Below are positions 34,424 to 49,736 of a DNA stretch of 64,000 nt, in pieces; position 1 is the first letter of the stretch; each line of letters begins with the position of its first letter. Source of the stretch: Pleurotus ostreatus/Saccharomyces cerevisiae fusant (taxonomy: Eukaryota; Opisthokonta); NCBI GenBank assembly GCA_024196135.1, contig JAMQCK010000014.1, positions 124,001 to 188,000 of the forward strand. The letters run 5' to 3'. The position numbers were made by a program, and so were the translations under genes. The notes beneath the pieces were generated by a model. It saw only the letters and a list, made by a program, of their open reading frames with translations, had not been told where the DNA came from and did not search any database.

Positions 34424-37031
34424 ATGTTCGATATGTTTGACCTGACGAAGATAACGATAAAGAGGGTGCTTGCGGCAGCGCTGTTGGGTTCTGGCGCGGT
34501 AGTGCGCGCAGAGTGCCCGGATTATACGGAGTATGCGCAGGTGAGTAAGGAAAGTGTGTGGGATTGCGGGGTTATGAAGGCTGACTTCACCTGCTACTAG
34601 AGTCCGCATGGTAACCCGTCTGAGGGCGCTTTGGGCTTGCCGTATATGCGCCCGGACCCAGCGTGCAGAACGTTCAATAGCTCGGCGGTTGAGGTGAGCA
34701 TTACACTAACTGGTAAGGCAGGGGATGTGGTGGCTTATAACGCTATAGAAAGTAATTTCGGACATGAAGCAGCTTATCAAGGACCCGGATTTGGCGCGCC
34801 TGTTCGAGAATACGTTCCCGAATGTAAGTGTTTTCCAACCATGGAAGTGGAGAGATGCATACTAACTGGAATCCATTCTGCAGACGCTCGGTGAGCACTG
34901 AGACTATGGTATCTTCACGAGCGTAAATGCTCATGTTCTGGCCAGACACGACTGTGCGATACTTCAATGCTGTGAGCTCGATTAGCATCCTACCCGTTCG
35001 TGAGACCGACTGTTTGGCTGCATATAGACCGAGAACTTGTCGTTCATCATTACCGGGGTGCGTAATCCTTTCAGTATGGCCCGTTGTTCAGCTCACCTTC
35101 GTCGCAGGACATCACGTTAGCCTACACCTTTGCATGCCTGATGTGTGACTAAATTTCGAGCAGCGCGCAATGGCTTCGTGACACTGCGAACCAGGTAGGG
35201 GTCCCCCGTCCTCATTGTCGAGACCATCTTTCTGACTACAAAGCGCAGTTCGCCCATTACGCGCCTCTCCTCTCCATCGACGAGGACCTTGCCACCCTCG
35301 TTAAGGGTGTCATCAACAACGAGGCGCGCTACGTCGCCGAGTACCCTTACTGTGCGTCTGCACATTCTCCTTAGTCGGACGTACGCTGATGTGCGAGATG
35401 CAGGCGGCGCATTCCAGCCTCCGCCGGAAAGTGGGCTGGAGCCGTCACACAATGAGTGGGCGGATGGGGTGACGGTGAACCCGTGAGTGGGCTTCACGAC
35501 TCGCTTGGTGTATAGGGACTGATGCAATATGTAGGCCTGTCGACAACACGACGGTGTTCGAGTGCAAGGTGAGTTCGACAGGCGTAGTCGTCGGAAGGAT
35601 TGGGAGCTCACGTATGCGCAGTACGAGCTCGACTCGCTCGTCGGCTTCATCAAGCTCTCGCGGTCCTACTACAACGCCACGAAGGACGCGTCCATCATCA
35701 ACGACAATTGTGTGTACCTCGTCCATCTCTAACCTCTACATACCGTCTGAACCACCAACAGGGAAGGCCGCCATCGGCCAAATCTTCCGCGTCATGGACG
35801 AGCAATCGCAGTCTACTTTCGATGACGACTGGAACTATATTTCGTACTACAACTGGACCGGCGGGGGTGGTGCTTTGTCTCCACAGGTGTTCAACGATGG
35901 CAATGGGGAGCCGAAGAAGTATACGGGGATGGTGAGTTTGACCTTATGCTATATTCACGAGACATGTTGATATTGACCCCAACGCGTAGGTTGGCACACA
36001 CCATCGCCCGTCAGACGATTTGAGTGTCTTTGGTGCGCTATCCATGCTTCGCAGATTAAGTTCGTCAACTAAATCCTCCTCTTAGCTTTCCTCACCCCGG
36101 CGAACGCGATGCTGAGCGTTGAGCTGGTGCACCTGGCTGATCTGCTCGACGACGCGGGACAGCTTGCGAACGTGAGCGAGTCTGCACGCAAGTGGAGCTC
36201 GCAAATTTATGATGCGATCTACAACTATACGGTGAGCCGTCCGGATTGCCTCAGATGTTAGGAGATGACTGACTGGCGAGGCAGATCATCGACGACGTCT
36301 TCGCCTATGAGACCAATGGATTCGGCGGGCGATTTGTGATGGACGATGCGAATGTGCCGGTACGATTCGTGACGGTGCATTTGCGAGAACTTGACTTACC
36401 GCTTTATAGTCGCTCCTGTCTCTGCCTTACCTTGGCTTTATCGACAAGGCGGACCCTGCCTATGTGAAGACAAAGGACGTTCTGTTGTCGCGGCTCAACC
36501 CCTACTATGCGGAGGGCAAGAACTTCTCCGGCGTCGGGTACGTAGTCAATGCTGTGTAGGACTTCCGGTACTCAGCGCTCTCGTATTACTTCAGGGGCCC
36601 CCACGTCAACCCATACGCACCTTGGTACGCAGATGTTTGCTCTTTTGTCTTGTTGACATCTAACACATCCTAGGCCTATGTCGCAAGTCTCCGCGATCTA
36701 CGGGACCGATGATGATAGCGAAATATTGACAAGGCTTCATACCATTATGAATGTAGGTAGTCTCATTTAATTCCTGCACGCTTGGCTGCTGACACGAAGT
36801 TTAGACTACTGACGGCTTGGGCCTCATCCACGAGTCTATCTCTGTATACAACGTGTCCGACTGGACCCGCCCGTGGTTTGCCTGGGCGAACAGCTACTTC
36901 GCCGAGTACGTCCACCTTCCAATTGCAGAACAAAGGCTGACTGACGCCTCTTTAGGATGGTCCTCGATCTCGCACAACGCAAGCCGGGCCTGATCCTGGT
37001 CAATGACACGAGCTACACGCCTGGGCAGTGA
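34424..37031 (+). CDS. Secreted glycoside hydrolase family 125 (exo-alpha-1,6-mannosidase type)
   Basis: GH125 enzymes release non-reducing alpha-1,6-mannose. The start [20 protein letters not shown] with [10 protein letters not shown] gives a signal peptide, so the enzyme is exported, consistent with several N-x-S/T sites. Family marks: [122 protein letters not shown] and [20 protein letters not shown]. The gene is cut into more than ten exons, including apparent microexons of 7 nt (34884-34890) and 8 nt (35108-35115) around the active-site GDIT motif. About 540 residues, and all conserved blocks are present. Likely roles are fungal mannan or glycoprotein turnover. Confidence 0.9.
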
Positions 37032-37275
37032 ACTTTCCTTGAACCTTCTGTAACATGAATGCTCGGTAGTTACTTCATGAATGTTAAGGACTCCGGCCAA
37101 TTTGTGGCACCGGGGCTGTTTGCCTTTGTGTGTCGCCGTCATGTGAGGCCATTTCGGTCACGCACGTGAGAGCGCTTTCCCCGCGCCCGTGTGCATTGAC
37201 CGCGCCGCCGGCTTCGAGCATAAAAGCCCAGCGCTTCCCGCCCAGCTCCTTTCTTGCGCCCCTCGAACGTTGCTA

Positions 37276-39423
37276 ATGACCTCCACGCCTCGCGAGATTG
37301 GAACGCTCATCGTCGTCATTCTCAAGGCGGTACGCCACCGCAAGCTACTCTCAGGAGTGCCAGCAGCTCACACGGCTTCAGAATCATCTACCGAATAAGC
37401 GACACATAGGGAAGCAAGACCCCTACTGCGTGGTCACCGTCAATGGCGAGAAACGCCGCACCAAGGCGATCAAGCGCGGCGGGCAGCACCCCGAGTGGGA
37501 TGAGGAGATCCGCTTCACGCTGTATGAGGACACCGATGACATCCTGCAACGCACCGCGCTGGAAGATGGCACACCACCGCCTCCCCCACCCAAGGATAAT
37601 CGCAAAGGACCGAAAAAGATCAAGGGCGGGAAGAGTATGCACATGGCCTGCTTCGCGGACGATCCCCGCGAGCCTGACCTCATCGGCGAGACCAACGTAG
37701 ATTTGACGGAGGTGCTCACCAAAGGAGAGACGGATGGTGCGTCACCTACTTTGAACTCGCTACCTTGAGCTCATCCAGCTCACAGATTGGTTTGATCTAT
37801 CTTACAAGGATAGATTCGCGGGGAAGGTATATCTGGAACTGACCTTCTGGTCGAACGTGTGTTCATCCTTTCACCGAGCCTTATCCTATCCTGACAAGAT
37901 CTATCCTCCTAGGAGCCTCCGCCTGAGAAGAAGGTCGCACCGAAGGTCCCGAAGACGAACAAGGAGTATGGAGGGCGTGGCTCGTTCATCCCATTGCCCG
38001 AAGGCGCGTCGTCCATGGCAGGTCGCCCCAGTCAAGGACTTCGCGCAACAAGTCTTCATGTGAACCCACGAACAGCCTCAGATGCAACATCCACCATCCG
38101 AGGGTCGACTTCATTGGCGAACCTCGACTTGTACGTGGCGCCATACGAACAACCCGGAACATCCAGTGTCGATGGCCTGGCGGACGACTTCGGTCGTATC
38201 ACGATACCAGATCACCAGCGTCGCGAGAGCTTCCCCGTATGTGTACTCGTCATTCGCATGAATTCCTCTAATCCAGTCTTCAGCCACCGCAAACCGGCGA
38301 TGGCTCATATATAGCACCACGTTCGTCAATGAGGATGGTCTCAATGTCCGCCATACCATCCCATCACACTGAGGGCAGCATATACCCCCACGGCAGGCCT
38401 CTCACTCCCCCTGGACAAGCCAGTTCATTTCAGCCGCCGTACGCACAGCCACCCACCAACGGTTATACTCGCACGACTGGGCGGGGTCCTCGTTACAGCG
38501 TACCGACCTCATCTTCTGGCTTCATGCCATTACTAAGCTCGTCAAGCTTCGTCGCTGGAACGGACTCGTCCATGTCGATACCGCCATCGACTACGCCGAT
38601 CCCATTCCCCTCGTACATCTCGGGCTATGCACCCTCGCCAACTCCGGCACCCGCTGGACCAGCGCCAAGTCCTGCGCCATACGGATCCCAGTTCACGACG
38701 TCGCCCTCATACCCTTACCAGCAGTATCCTCCTCCTCAGCCGCCGGTCTCGGCTCCGCCTCTGCCCCAGCAGTATTCTGGCGGATCTCAGCCTCCGCTTC
38801 CACCTTCATCGGTTCTTCCAGTGGCTGCATCTGCCCCGCCGCAAGGGTACAGTGCCTATCCTCCCCAACCACAAGACGGAAGTGCATTCGCGTCCAACCA
38901 AGGCGGCTCTCGGCCCCTTCCCATCAATCCTCAAGGATCCCAAATCGCCGGTCCACAGCCGCCATACCCTATGCAGCCGTCAGCTGCACCGATACCCCCA
39001 ATCACTCCGATGCCAACGTCGGACTCGTACGTGGCGTCGCAGCCCATGCCGCAGCCGCCAGCCCTCCCAACGTCTGGCTCGTATGTCGCGCCGCAAAACA
39101 TGGGTTACCCGTACACGAACGTACCGCCTCCGCCACCGTTGTCGACGATCAATGGGTTGCCGCAGCCTCCCGCTCATCCGGACCCCGCGCGTAGGAGGAC
39201 CAGCCTGCCCGTTCCGCCTGGGTATGCTGGCGCGTCGGGTTTCCAGCCGATGCCTCCGCCGCCGCCCACACCGGGCGAGTACTTGCCCAGCCCGCATGAG
39301 CAGCAAGTGCAGCCGTCGCCGCCACCCCCTCCGTCGCATATACCGGCCTCTGGATCAGGGTTCCCGGGTCCTCCACCTCCATTGCCTCCTTCGCTAATGC
39401 AGCATGCGCAGTGGGCTCAGTAA
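37276..39423 (+). CDS. fic1: C2-domain protein with Pro-rich tail, Fic1/Inn1-like ingression protein
   Basis: In yeasts Fic1/Inn1 sits at the division site and couples the actomyosin ring to primary septum formation; its PxxP tail binds SH3 proteins such as Cyk3 and Hof1/Cdc15. Here the N-terminal C2 domain reads GTLIVVILKANHLPNKRHIG, KQDPYCVVTVNGEKRRTKAI, PEWDEEIRFTLYED, LIGETNVDLTEVLTKGE and GKVYLELTFWSN. Then come EPPPEKKVAPKVPKTNKEYG and GSFIPLPEG, similar to the junction found in fungal homologues. The last exon is a run of about 370 residues that is more than one third Pro/Ser, with several poly-Pro clusters (VPPPPPLSTI, PSPPPPPSH, PPPPLPPS). About 640 residues, five or six exons. A TATA-like CATAAAAG lies about 55 bp upstream of the start. 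Confidence 0.82.
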
Positions 39424-39754
39424 ACCACGCATACATATTGTCTCAACACATTCTGCACATCCTATTTATGAAGTTGTCAGCATCCCACATATATATGAGA
39501 GGAAAAACACACACACACGGACCTCACACAAACCAGCCAAATGTCATGTATCGTTGCACTGCACGTCTTTGCCCTGTCCAAATATTGTAGCAGGCCAGGA
39601 ATGGCCATAATAGAATATCCCCTCCGGAGTTGCTTCTGTAAGCAGTGACGATGCTTCTGTAGCGGTATGTGTAGCGAATGAGATGTGATGATGCATGATG
39701 AGATACAAGGAGATGTCGACAGGAATAAGCAAGACCGTCGACGAGATAACCCAA
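39424..39754. other. Convergent 3' flanks of the C2 gene and the small membrane protein gene
   Basis: Non-coding. Contains a short (AC)n run (about 39509-39518) and A/T-richer DNA. Both transcripts end toward each other here. Confidence 0.55.
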
Positions 39755-40411
39755 CTATTGCTTCTCCTGATTGGCCATTTCTCGTCGCCAGCTGGCAATC
39801 TCGCTCTCCGTCCCGACCTGGCCTCGTTTGGCGAGCTCTAAACGCGCCTGCCGTCGCATAGCAGCTTCTTCTCGGCGCCGCATGTTCTCGTGTTCGAGCA
39901 GCGCATGCTCCGCGGCAATTGTCAGACCTGGAGTAAGGTTCAGAAACGATACGAACAATCAAACGAGAAGAGGGAACTCACCGCTCACAGTAGCTATCCA
40001 AACGCACGTGTCAATCAGTCCTTTACGGCCAAACTCGCGAACTCAGAGAGCCTAGACTCACTCGCGCAGATGATCATAGCCTTGAACTGCAGGGTTTGCC
40101 GCCTGGCTAGCGGTCAGTCTGCTTCGCGGGGTCAAACGCAGTCCAAAGCTCACTTGAACCACGGCCATTGGTAGTGCGCAATCAAGGTTGCGCCTACGCC
40201 CATCGCGAAGGCTTGTATGCCGCCCTATACGCAGGGGCATAGCCAGGTGCAATAGGAAGGGATTTGAAGAGGGTGAGGATTCGGAAAGCTCGACTTCAAC
40301 AACACATCCTTCGCTGATGATGCAAACAAGGCCCACCCTGATGCCGGCGCGCGCCTGGATCTCGTACGCCTCCTCAACCTCGTCGCGGCGTCGCTCGGTG
40401 GAGGTCGCCAT
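39755..40411 (-). CDS. Small two-span membrane protein, resembles the N-terminal module of Rcf2/HIG1-type mitochondrial proteins
   Basis: Spliced by eye into about five exons: MATSTERRRDEVEEAYEIQA-RAGIR, GGIQAFAMGVGATLIAHYQW-PWFK, RQTLQFKAMIICA, TTVSG, LTIAAEHALLEHEN and a basic, charged tail ending MANQEKQ. All joins keep the frame and use GT-AG. It has two hydrophobic segments and a long charged C-terminal helix (MRRREEAAMRRQARLELAKR), about 135 residues. The pattern GGI..A...G..A followed by a Trp/Phe turn and a second span ending in an AAEHA motif recalls the first half of yeast Rcf2, a respiratory supercomplex factor, but I cannot confirm the relation without a search. The fourth exon is only about 12-13 nt. 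Confidence 0.62.
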
Positions 40412-40668
40412 GCTGAAGACCTAAGCTATTGCTGGAAGTCGGAAGCAAGGTGTGTGCGTGCGGTATATTCCTGAGTCCTCAGCGGGGCCCAATTCGGAAT
40501 CGGATTGAGAGCGGCTGGCGTGATGTCACGGAGTTGAGATGTTCATTTCCCACGGGTTAGGCCGTTGTTTGTGGCGCGCACGATTGAGTACACTCGGGTT
40601 CGAGAGCCGGCAGATGAAGCAGATGAATATGCGAGATAAGCTACAGACGGTATATACATATGGATAGA

Positions 40669-43500
40669 TTATTGGAGGTCCAAGATACGGATATAGTTGG
40701 CTTCGGAGCAGACGATCAACTGAGAGGAAGTTCTGAACGCGACTTGGTTGATCTTCTGCCCTGGCAGTCCTTCAACCTACATTGAGTCAGTACTTATTAT
40801 TGAAAGCCCAAGCAAAGGGACACTCACCACAGACAGAGGCTTCGAAGGCTTCCGCACGTCCCATAAACGCACATTGCCCCTGGGATCGCCACCAGCGAAA
40901 AGATATTCATGCGTACTGCCTAACGCAACCAGGTCAGTCGCTACTTTCCTGATCTTCGTCCACCGGCTCACCCTTCATATACCTCCCGTGCGGTTCCCCC
41001 GTCGTATACCCAAACCGCACCACAGGCCGCTCCGGCACCCTCCTTAAATCCCTAATCTCGCACTGCTGCTCCAAATGTCCAACCTCCAACAGCGCGCACG
41101 ACGAAAAACACGTCTGGTGCAAATGGTACACCGACACCGACGTCTTGAACGTGTTGACGACGCGCTCGGAGGGCATGTCGTAGACGTTGACGACCGAGTC
41201 CGCGCCTGCGGTGATGAGCTTCGAGCTCTTGTCGTGAAGGGGAAGGAGTGCTTGGACGACGGAGTTGTGTTTGAGGGTGGAGAGGAGGCGGGGGGTGGAG
41301 GTGAGGGAGTGGTCGAGTTGGTGGATGTAGACGGAGTGGTCGTAGCCGCCGGATGCGAATGCTAGTGGCTGAGGTAGCGTGCAGAGGGCACCAACGCCTT
41401 TCTTGGAGCGAACCTGAGGTAAAGGGATATACTGAACGATCTATGGGATGATATCAACGAAAGGGCAAGTCCCAAAAAAGGTAAGCATACCTTCTGGTCG
41501 ACAACCTGGGCGATGCGGAGCTCAGGTGATCCATTCTTGTGTCCAAACACAAGCAGATCATGCTGACCGTCCGACAGAACACACGCATCGTCAATGCTGT
41601 TCTGTCTATCGATGGTCTCGGGGTCCGGAGACAAAAGTGTACGCGAGAACCTACGCGAAATCTCAGTAAAGCAACTAACCTACTCGCCGTACGCTCACGC
41701 ACCTCAGAGGATCTCCACACAGCCGATTCACCACCCCATGCATTGAAATGGTATACATATCGAAAGCAGAGTCGAGCCCGCCAGCGCCAACAATAGACCC
41801 CCGTAGGATGACCCGACGCATCTTGTCGCGCTGCTGGTGTCCCTCGATGTGCACCATAGCATCCTGAGGCCGAAGAGCAGGCCCTCGCGAGGGAGAGCCA
41901 ATGTCCTCATCGTCATCTTCGGAGTCCGGTATGGATATGATTTCGTCCTCTTCCATAGTGTCTGGTGGCTTCTCGGGGATGGCATACTGCATATCGGGAA
42001 GGATGACAGGCGGGTTAACGGGTTTTCGCGGAGGGTTGTCAGGCATTCGCCGGCGAGACGTGCGTGCGATTGGCTCCTCATCAGACGAGAGCTCATCCTC
42101 TTCTGGTATCCGCGGGCTTGAGGGTATAGGGTCGTCAACCTCGATGGGAGGCAGAGAGAGACGCGAGGGGCCGACGAGTGGGGGAGGCGCCTCCGCGCGT
42201 TGCTTTCCCTTCCATTTCGCGCTGGCACCGCCGGGCGGGGAGATAGATAAAGTACTGGTGACGAATTGCCTTCGAGGCGGCCTTTGCAGCAATAAGGATA
42301 GCTCCTCGATAGGATCGCGGCGAGGGATCACTGTAGGATGAGGATGCGAAGTTGTAGATGACTTCGTTCCAGCTTGCTATGAGCTTGCACTACTAACAAC
42401 AGGATTTCAACTCACCGAAGAGGGTGGGGATTGGCGCGAAGGGCCATCCAAAGGCGGAATAGTATCAGGTGGCGTGATACGCTGACTTGAAGGGCCAAGG
42501 TCATCACGGACGACGCGACGAGGACAAGGAGATGGCGGCCTTGAATGACCGGCCGCTCGGTCGGGAAGGTTGGTCAACCGAGTTTGCGGTGAGGAGTGTA
42601 TGTCAAATGGACTGGAATGCTCTGGGTGGGAAGGCATGATGTCTTCGCCTGAGCATTGCGGGCCATCGACACCCGTATCAGAGGAGTCGATGTCCATATC
42701 GGACGAGGGATGGGCAGGACTCGATGCGGATGCAAGAGCAGGCGCGCTCAAAGTAGGTGGTGGGTCAAGTGCATCACGACTGTCATTATGCTCGAGTGAG
42801 GGAGGTACAGTACATTCCTGGCGTTTTGAGCGTCAGAGAAAGCAACGATATGAGACGAGCCACGCACATTCTTGTACGTAGGCAATTCCACCGTCCACCG
42901 CGCAACCTGCTCGCCATGGTCGATGTACTCGTTCACGATGGTGTTGTGGCGTTCCTCAAGCTGTCGTCGCTGCTCGTACAGCCATGCGCGTCGGTTGCTC
43001 TTGCAATTCGGTACGCCCCAGCGGCAGTTTGGGGGAAGGGGGACGTTAATGTTGCTCGTTCGGAGACCGGACGCGGTAGTCTTCGCAGGCTCGACGATCT
43101 GGGGAGGACGGTGGGGAGCAACGGGGCGCGAAGGCACGCGTGGTGGAGGAGGAGCGCGCTGGTACGGTCTTGAAGATGAATGCCCTCGCGCAGAGGCATG
43201 TGAGACGCGAGGAGGGCCAGAATCGTGGCGTGGCCGCTTCGCGGGAACGAGGGGAACACCGAAGGCATTGACCTGCCGTGGAACTGGATTGAAGGGTCGG
43301 TGTTCGTGTTGAGGGGGCCAGTGTGCATTATTTGGCCTCGAATTGGTGTTCTGATGATGATAGCCGCGCGCTGGGCCTCTGTAAGGCCCTCCGCGCCCGC
43401 GAAAGGGCTGAGGCTTGAAGGAGGATGCAGGGAGGACAGAGGGGATCGAGTGGTTCTTCCGGCCGACTTCATTGGGCTGGACATCTTCCCTAAATGACAT
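40669..43500 (-). CDS. WD40-repeat protein with long disordered N-terminal half
   Basis: About 840 residues. The first part is Arg/Gly/Pro-rich (FRGRGGPYRGPARGYHHQN) and contains a small ordered island, NCRWGVPNCKSNRRAWLYEQ followed by RRQLEERHNTIVNEYIDHGE, which looks like a helical or zinc-linked motif (two Cys). A long Ser/Pro/Asp region follows with acidic runs (IPEEDELSSDEEP, ISIPDSEDDDEDIG). The C-terminal half is a beta-propeller: LAFASGGYDHSVYIHQLD, KLITAGADSVVNVYDMPSER, EYLFAGGDPRGNVRLWDVRK and the final blade INQVAFRTSSQLIVCSEANY ending RILDLQ. I do not recognise a named orthologue. The basic RGG-like start and acidic stretches would suit a nuclear or RNA-associated scaffold; that is inference. 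Confidence 0.78.
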
Positions 43501-43813
43501 AAGTAAGTGTCTTCAGCCCAGGTTCATGGATGTTGTCGTAGATAGTGTGTGATGGAGGACAAGGGAAGAACAATACCTACGCCAGCAGCCCAGCGCCTCT
43601 TCGCCTTTCGGTCCGGTCACCCACACAATTCTCACGCGCACGTGCCAGCATGTTGAACTTCGTTGCCACATAATCGCCTTCAACGACGGTGCTAAGCCGT
43701 CTTCATTGTAAGCGTGAGAACCATCTCGCATTGTGAGCACAACATATTTCATCCCGTATCATACAAGTCAGACTCTACATCAGCTCGAATTCAGATATTC
43801 AACCACCGCAGCT
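43501..43813. other. Intergenic: WD40 gene promoter and 3' flank of esterase 1
   Basis: No gene supported; two minus-strand genes are arranged head to tail across this gap. Confidence 0.45.
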
Positions 43814-46074
<2,261 letters not shown>

Positions 46075-46835
46075 GATCCTGGCAAGCGCAGAAGTCTGCC
46101 GTTAAGTCAACGTGAGTCCGTAAGGGGAAGGGGGAGAAAGCGGATCGCGCGCGACACGGGATGAGAGACATGCATGCGCATTATAAGGATGGCGACGACT
46201 GACCTATGATACCACCCCCAGCTGGTAGACGGGCCGGGAAGCAACCGAGGCGGTTGCTGTACTTTGTCATAACCACCCTGGGCCTCATCGCAGTTGCCGT
46301 AGACCGCAGGCGACGCGTGAACCTTGGCTGAAGAAGGAGCGCGCGCCATACTGCTACACCCGTCAAGTGACCGAGTTAAACCCCGTCAGGTGCGTCTAAA
46401 ATCCTCGGAGTGCGGGGTAATCACAGAGAAAGCCTACTGTTCTTCCTGAATGATGCAACCGGGGTTTTCTGAGTTCCTGAAGGAGTGGCCAGTGAACATG
46501 AGCTGGAGGAGGAGGCAGATGTTCAGGTCCGAATCGGCGTTTGCCGGGTTGATCGTCGGCCATTGCCGAAATGTCTTCAGTGTGGCTCAGTGTCTCGATA
46601 AATCAGGACCACAGATCGAGAAAGAGGATAGGTAACTATACGGTTATGCACACACTCTCTTGCCATGTCGTTCAGAGTCATCTATGGAAAGCAGCGCCGA
46701 CTGACTGTGTCATCCCCATAATTCAGGATCGCAGTGTCCTTCGTCCCGGAAAAGCACGCCAGTCATCTCATTCCGATGGTTATGCATACCAACATTCAAC
46801 CTCGCACTGGCATTCTCTGCTTCCGCATTGCCGTC
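46075..46835. other. Esterase 1 promoter and 3' flank of esterase 2
   Basis: Contains the copy-1 promoter, including the TATA element (46181) and a 41-bp block at 46257-46297 shared with the copy-2 promoter. No gene is supported; open frames on the plus strand are fragmentary. Confidence 0.6.
46181..46185 (-). promoter_or_regulatory. TATA-like element (CTTATAA) of esterase 1
   Basis: On the minus strand CTTATAATGC, 107 bp before the start codon; its copy-2 counterpart is CTTATATAATGC at 49188-49194, so both the element and its flank are conserved. Confidence 0.55.
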
Positions 46836-49106
<2,271 letters not shown>

Positions 49107-49736
49107 GATTTGTGCACGAGAAGAATCGTCGTTGAGTCGATAGTTTTTGTCCGTGAGGGAGAAGGCAGCAGCGAGGGAGGACGGGCATTATATAAGGCCT
49201 TGGAAGCTACTATTGGACACGAGACGAAGAGGGGATCCATACCGCAACTGGAACTAGGGCGGGAGCTGTACTTGGTCATAGCCACCATGAGCCTCGTCGA
49301 ATTGCCTTATACTGTACATCATGCTTGCTCTATGCAGTCATCTTTGGCCATAGAAGGGGGAGCCCCAGACTGATACAACCTGTCAGATGACCGACTTTTG
49401 GTCACCCATTCGTGTTCTGGAAAGCCGCCAGTCAGGTCGCTATTACCCAAGGCAGGTGCTTTGCAAACGTCGCACGACCGAGCAGGCGAAGAACGAGTTC
49501 GTTAGGGTGTTCGATAGCAAATATACGTCCAATGATGACGGCGCTTTCCCGCGGATACAAGGAAGGCCGTCAGCGTGCAGCTCGAGCCGGAGAGCTTGAG
49601 TGAGCGTCCAAGCCAAGCCAAGTCGCCGGTCTGTCGGGCCGGGTGCCGAAATGACGCTCCGCGCCGTCACATGACAAGGTCACCAACCGAGGCGCGTTGT
49701 TTACACCCACCATCTCCTCCGCATCCGACGTCGACG
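49107..49736. other. Divergent promoter between esterase 2 and the INCENP gene
   Basis: Left part belongs to esterase 2: TATA element at 49188-49194 and the shared 42-bp block at 49265-49306, plus a GTCAGATGACCGACTT element near 49384 with a counterpart upstream of copy 1. The right part is the INCENP leader. No gene supported. Confidence 0.55.
49188..49194 (-). promoter_or_regulatory. TATA box (TATATAA) of esterase 2
   Basis: Minus-strand TATATAA, 82 bp before the start codon at 49106. Confidence 0.6.
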
